8,842 nt of DNA, taken from the NCBI GenBank assembly GCA_014238445.1, contig JABABC010000171.1, forward strand, positions 1 through 8,842, in the 5' to 3' direction. This document shows positions 6,228-8,842 of this stretch, piece by piece. The position numbers and the translations under genes were made by a program. The DNA is from Coxiellaceae bacterium. GTDB lineage: Bacteria; Pseudomonadota; Gammaproteobacteria; Coxiellales; Coxiellaceae. Each line of letters opens with the position of its first letter. Position 1 is the first letter of the stretch. The notes beneath the pieces were generated by a model. The model saw only the letters and a list, made by a program, of their open reading frames with translations, had not been told where the DNA came from and made no database searches.

Positions 6228-6604
6228 ACTGGATATGGGTCGCCTTTGGCGGCATGCTAGGATGCACCTCTCGATACGCGGTTGTGCAATGCGTCAATTA
6301 CTTTATTACAAACCCACTTGAACTACCGTTTGGCACCATCACGGTCAATGTTGTGGGTTGTTTTATCATTGGCTTACTAACCGCACTATTTACCTTTAAA
6401 AACATCGGGATTCGCCCTGAACTCCACCTGTTTTTGGCCGTCGGTTTTTTAGGTGGCTTTACTACCTTCTCATCCTTTGGATTAGAAGTCTTCGTCCTAT
6501 TAAAAAACCACCCCTGGGTAGCTTTGTTTGATGTGGTCATCCAACTGGTCTTTGGCCTGCTCGGTGTGGCAGGTGGCTTTGCACTGGGGCGCTGGTTAGC
6601 CTAA
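6224..6604 (+). CDS. crcB: CrcB/Fluc fluoride ion channel
   Basis: A 126-residue, four-helix inner-membrane protein, the normal size for the family. Fluc proteins form antiparallel dual-topology dimers that export fluoride. Hallmarks are GGMLGCTSRY (9-18, GGxxGxxxRY), FGTITVNVVGCFIIG (36-50, with the pore asparagine N42), and GFLGGFTTFSSFGLE (74-88), which holds the central sodium site and the phenylalanines of the fluoride pore. A fourth helix covers about 103-123 and ends GRWLA. The start overlaps the yceF-like stop as ATGA. No fluoride riboswitch is seen: there is no untranslated space ahead of the gene, and nothing like one ahead of purB. It therefore appears to be expressed with purB and yceF. 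One gene copy fits a homodimer. Confidence 0.95.
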   Translation: MNWIWVAFGGMLGCTSRYAVVQCVNYFITNPLELPFGTITVNVVGCFIIGLLTALFTFKNIGIRPELHLFLAVGFLGGFTTFSSFGLEVFVLLKNHPWVALFDVVIQLVFGLLGVAGGFALGRWLA

Positions 6605-6620
6605 GCCAATCCATGCGCGT

Positions 6621-6649
6621 AAAAAACCCACCGCAAGGGGTGGGTCTTT
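6621..6649. terminator. Bidirectional intrinsic terminator between crcB and the LRR gene
   Basis: ACCCACC (6626-6632) and GGTGGGT (6639-6645) form a 7-bp perfect stem with a six-base loop. On the minus strand the stem runs into a T-tract (complement of the A run at 6621-6626), giving a strong terminator for the LRR gene, whose stop lies 18 bp before the hairpin. On the plus strand the stem is followed by CTTTC, a weaker tract, ending the purB-yceF-crcB unit 21 bp after the crcB stop. It fits the convergent layout. Confidence 0.85.
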
Positions 6650-6662
6650 CGCATAAAGCTCA

Positions 6663-8842
6663 TCAAGTGTAAAAAACGATCTCTAGATCCATTTCTTCTG
6701 CAATATTAACCGTTGTATTCGTTCCGGTTCCATCATCTACATTCCATTCCAGCCCAAGACCCGTCTGATTGTAGAAAAACGCATATTCTAGAGAGCCACC
6801 ATTAGATGGCAATAAATATAACAGCTCCAAAGGGACTGGGCCGCCAAGCTCATTCTCACTAAGAAATAAATACTTTAATTCTATGAGGCTGCCAAGCTCA
6901 GAGGGTATGTTCCCTGAAAAATGATTCCTAGATAAACTGAGATAATAAAGGTCGTCAAATGAACCAAGTTCGGCTGGTATATTGCCAGTTAAATCATTAT
7001 ATGAGGCTCTAAAATACTCTAAAAGTGGAAACTTCGTAGCATTAAAATCAGACGGCATCCCACCCGGAAGACCATTACCACCTATATTTAAATGTGTTAC
7101 TGAGTCAGACAGTGTCATTATAGATTGCCAAAAAGTACTATGACCTCCCCCTTCCCCTTCTACGAGAGAAAGAGCCGAAAAATCATTGGAGCCAACATAA
7201 AATCCTGCGAGTTGACCAAAGCCTGAAAGATCATGTGGCAATGAAGTTAAACCAGTACCATCCAGTTTCAAAGTCTTAAGTTCTGATAAGTCTAGCACGT
7301 CGTCCCAAACCAATTGGACCCCAAACTCATTTGAAGCTGAAAAGTCGTTCCACGACGCGTTTAAATTTTCTAAATGAGACAATGAAGCTAAAGTGTCTGG
7401 AAGAGCTGTAAAATCATTGGAACTTATGTCTAAGATTTCCAACTGAACAACACCACTCAGTAAATCTGGAAGGCTATCTAAACCGAGATATGAGAGATCT
7501 ATTTCTGTCATGCGACCGTCATCCCACACTTGTCCGCCCAACCCATTGAGGTGAGCAAACGGTGCCAATTCAAATAGTTGATCATCTCCACCGATATCAT
7601 CAACCCAAACAACAACACCCTCAGAGTTTATTATTTCAAAATTCATGATCTTTACACCACTACCACCAGAGAAATTATCCGAAAAAAAGGTGAATTGGAA
7701 ATCTACATCATGACCCGCATAGTCATCTAACGGTACAGAGATAGATTCAAACCCATCACTAGATCCCGCCCAGCCTTGTTGAACTGAATCACCCTCCAGA
7801 TGATCATGGATAATAAAAGCATAAGGATGATTGTCAGAGTCTACATATTCCCAAGTCTTACCATCATTATCAGACACAGCAAAGTTAAACCCATCATAAC
7901 CATTCTCTATACCACTTGGGTCCTCAGTGTGATAACTCGCCTCAAAGCTTAGCCTATCTCCTGCACTAACCTGGTAAGGTACTGCCGTTTGCATGGTGAC
8001 TAACTGTTCATCATAATAGTTGCTTCCATCAGCAAACTCACCTATTACATACGCTTGCGCAACATTGCTATCACCAGCTGCGTTTACATACTCCACATCA
8101 ACTACGTACCACCCTGGATTCTTCGAGAGGATTTCATTCTCAGCATCAAGATCCACGAGAAATTGATAATCCCCCGGGTTAGTTGCCCCTGTTTTAAATG
8201 CCACTGCAACACCTGAATCATCAGTATAAGTACCTGTAGAAAAAATCTCATGATTCGCGAGATCTTCTGTCATCAAAAGGTCATCGCCAGATTGAATAAG
8301 CTCGGGCATCTCAACAACATCAGCAGTGCTTCTATCATCTCCCGTGTGCCAGTTCACCTCCGTAATCTCAGTGCTTTCTGAAACAACCTCGCCTTCTGAA
8401 TCGCGAGCCACTGCAACTACGGATAGCCTTGCGCCAGGTAATGGAACCCCATCGAGCGTGACAGTATCCCGATCAATACCATCATCCAATGAAACATCAT
8501 CGGAACTATCATCATCACTCGTTAACACAGCAATACCACCACCGATCAGTGCTACACCACCGAGTAATAATAAAGGACTCACACCACCGTCAGAAACATC
8601 CACCGCATCTTTACCGGTCATCACCTCATCAGAGGATGCTTCTTCATCAACCACAACGGTGGTTTCTATTGACTGAGAGGGTGTTGATTCAATCAACACG
8701 GGTTCTAGTGTTTCAACCGAAGCAACAGTAACAGCATCACTCGTGTCACCATCCTGATGCACCCCGTCATCGTGAGCTGTCATCGTGTCAGCTAATACAG
8801 CCGTATCACGTGCTTGCGCTTGTTGTAAGACGTGCACCAAAT
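6663..8842 (-). CDS. Large acidic surface-type protein with MAM-like and leucine-rich repeat domains (5' end outside window)
   Basis: C-terminal part, about 726 codons; the frame is open to the right edge, so the true N-terminus and any signal peptide are not visible. Numbering from the first full codon (8840): an Asp/Ser/Thr/Val-rich acidic linker (1-86), a glycine-rich hydrophobic segment (87-106), an Asp/Ser run (108-125), and a beta-rich region (126-280). Next is a MAM-like or immune-inhibitor-A-like beta-sandwich (about 293-404) with LSFEASYH, DGFNFAVSDNDGKTWEYV and FESISVPLDDYAGHDVDFQFTF split across its strands. A leucine-rich repeat region (about 444-676) follows, then a 50-residue tail of unknown fold. 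The composition (acidic, no Cys) suggests an exported or cell-surface adhesin or matrix protein; this is inference. No catalytic motif is seen, and binding partners cannot be inferred. It is single and convergent to crcB, with its own terminator. The LRR part is more AT-rich than purB. Confidence 0.82.
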   Translation of the reverse strand, partial: LVHVLQQAQARDTAVLADTMTAHDDGVHQDGDTSDAVTVASVETLEPVLIESTPSQSIETTVVVDEEASSDEVMTGKDAVDVSDGGVSPLLLLGGVALIGGGIAVLTSDDDSSDDVSLDDGIDRDTVTLDGVPLPGARLSVVAVARDSEGEVVSESTEITEVNWHTGDDRSTADVVEMPELIQSGDDLLMTEDLANHEIFSTGTYTDDSGVAVAFKTGATNPGDYQFLVDLDAENEILSKNPGWYVVDVEYVNAAGDSNVAQAYVIGEFADGSNYYDEQLVTMQTAVPYQVSAGDRLSFEASYHTEDPSGIENGYDGFNFAVSDNDGKTWEYVDSDNHPYAFIIHDHLEGDSVQQGWAGSSDGFESISVPLDDYAGHDVDFQFTFFSDNFSGGSGVKIMNFEIINSEGVVVWVDDIGGDDQLFELAPFAHLNGLGGQVWDDGRMTEIDLSYLGLDSLPDLLSGVVQLEILDISSNDFTALPDTLASLSHLENLNASWNDFSASNEFGVQLVWDDVLDLSELKTLKLDGTGLTSLPHDLSGFGQLAGFYVGSNDFSALSLVEGEGGGHSTFWQSIMTLSDSVTHLNIGGNGLPGGMPSDFNATKFPLLEYFRASYNDLTGNIPAELGSFDDLYYLSLSRNHFSGNIPSELGSLIELKYLFLSENELGGPVPLELLYLLPSNGGSLEYAFFYNQTGLGLEWNVDDGTGTNTTVNIAEEMDLEIVFYT
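6813..7511 (-). repeat. Leucine-rich repeat region within the surface protein
   Basis: About eight leucine-rich units of irregular spacing. Recognisable ones begin MTEIDLSYLGLDSLP, LEILDISSNDFTALP, LENLNASWNDF, LKTLKLDGTGLTSLP, VTHLNIGGNGLPGGMP, LEYFRASYNDLTGNIP, LYYLSLSRNHFSGNIP and LKYLFLSENELGGPVP. The last four carry the (T/S/P)G.(I/M/V)P signature of plant-specific type LRRs, while the earlier ones are of the shorter LxxLP type. Longer insertions containing VWDD or FWQS separate some units. Repeats are divergent at DNA level. Confidence 0.85.
7629..7964 (-). other. MAM-like beta-sandwich domain of the surface protein
   Basis: Residues about 293-404 of the visible protein. The order AGDRLSFEASYH, then DGFNFAVSDNDGKTWEYV, then FESISVPLDDYAGHDVDFQF, then GSGVKIMNFEI matches the pattern of MAM/immune-inhibitor-A C-terminal jelly-roll domains: buried strand, D-G-V-S-D-G-K-T-W turn, L-x-Y-G-x-V edge, and final strand. 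In that family the domain binds sugars or proteins outside the cell. The assignment is by eye from strand and turn motifs, so the fold class is likelier than the exact family. Confidence 0.55.
8523..8582 (-). other. Glycine-rich hydrophobic segment in acidic linker
   Basis: VSPLLLLGGVALIGGGIAVL (residues 87-106), flanked by DVSDGG before and TSDDDSSDD after. It is long enough to span a membrane but very glycine-rich. Similar short LGG..GGG.AV cassettes are often seen near the N-termini of very large Gram-negative adhesins, ahead of their repeat domains. That suggests the missing part is an N-terminal export or retention region and that this segment is not a C-terminal anchor. Function unproven. 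Confidence 0.45.

Noticed and set aside
6298..6540. Minus-strand frame opposite crcB
   Set aside because: Lysine/proline-rich antisense of the channel gene; crcB itself is complete with all hallmark motifs.
8326..8731. Two plus-strand open frames, one His-rich and one Ser/Thr-rich
   Set aside because: They are antisense to the acidic linker; their odd composition is what the complement of Asp/Ser/Val codons gives. No ribosome sites are evident.
8838..8840. TTG as the start of the LRR protein
   Set aside because: The frame is open to the window edge, no ribosome site can be seen, and the protein would begin in the middle of an acidic linker with no export signal. It is treated as a truncated gene.
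1..8842. tRNA or rRNA genes, CRISPR arrays, insertion sequences
   Set aside because: No cloverleaf-like segments, regularly spaced direct repeats, transposase frames or terminal inverted repeats were seen.

Overview
The window reads as gammaproteobacterial chromosome. The best evidence is a PurB of the E. coli type, a YceF-type Maf pyrophosphatase, an RfaH-type NusG paralogue and a canonical ops element (GGCGGTAGCGTG). No species can be named from the sequence alone. There are two convergent gene blocks, plus a third gene entering from the right edge.

Bases 1-4069, minus strand: the start of a surface polysaccharide (O-antigen or capsule) locus. In transcription order it holds a WbpE-like sugar aminotransferase (2945-4069), a Wzz-type chain-length regulator (2008-2967), an RfaH-like antiterminator (1496-1999), a leader of about 150 bp with a perfect ops element (1447-1458), an AT-rich Wzy-like polymerase (188-1345), and a family 2 glycosyltransferase that runs off the left edge (1-195). 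The apparent logic is that the antiterminator is made from the head of the operon. It then loads at the ops site just downstream of its own gene and carries RNA polymerase through the AT-rich polymerase and transferase genes. A terminator-like fold with a T7 tract sits between the rfaH-like gene and ops.

Bases 4094-4249: a divergent intergenic region with a perfect 6-3-6 dyad (4115-4129), possibly an operator, and a weak sigma-70-like match in front of purB.

Bases 4250-6604, plus strand: a tightly packed housekeeping trio, purB, a Maf/YceF nucleotide pyrophosphatase and a CrcB/Fluc fluoride channel. Each start overlaps the preceding stop. A bidirectional terminator (6621-6649) separates it from the next gene.

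Bases 6663-8842, minus strand: the C-terminal part of a large acidic surface-type protein that continues past the right edge. It has an acidic linker, a glycine-rich hydrophobic segment, a MAM-like beta-sandwich, and a leucine-rich repeat region whose last repeats match the plant-type consensus.

The observation most worth following is the self-contained antitermination arrangement: an RfaH-like gene placed directly upstream of its own ops site, encoding a protein that lacks the glutamate corresponding to the autoinhibitory E48 of E. coli RfaH.
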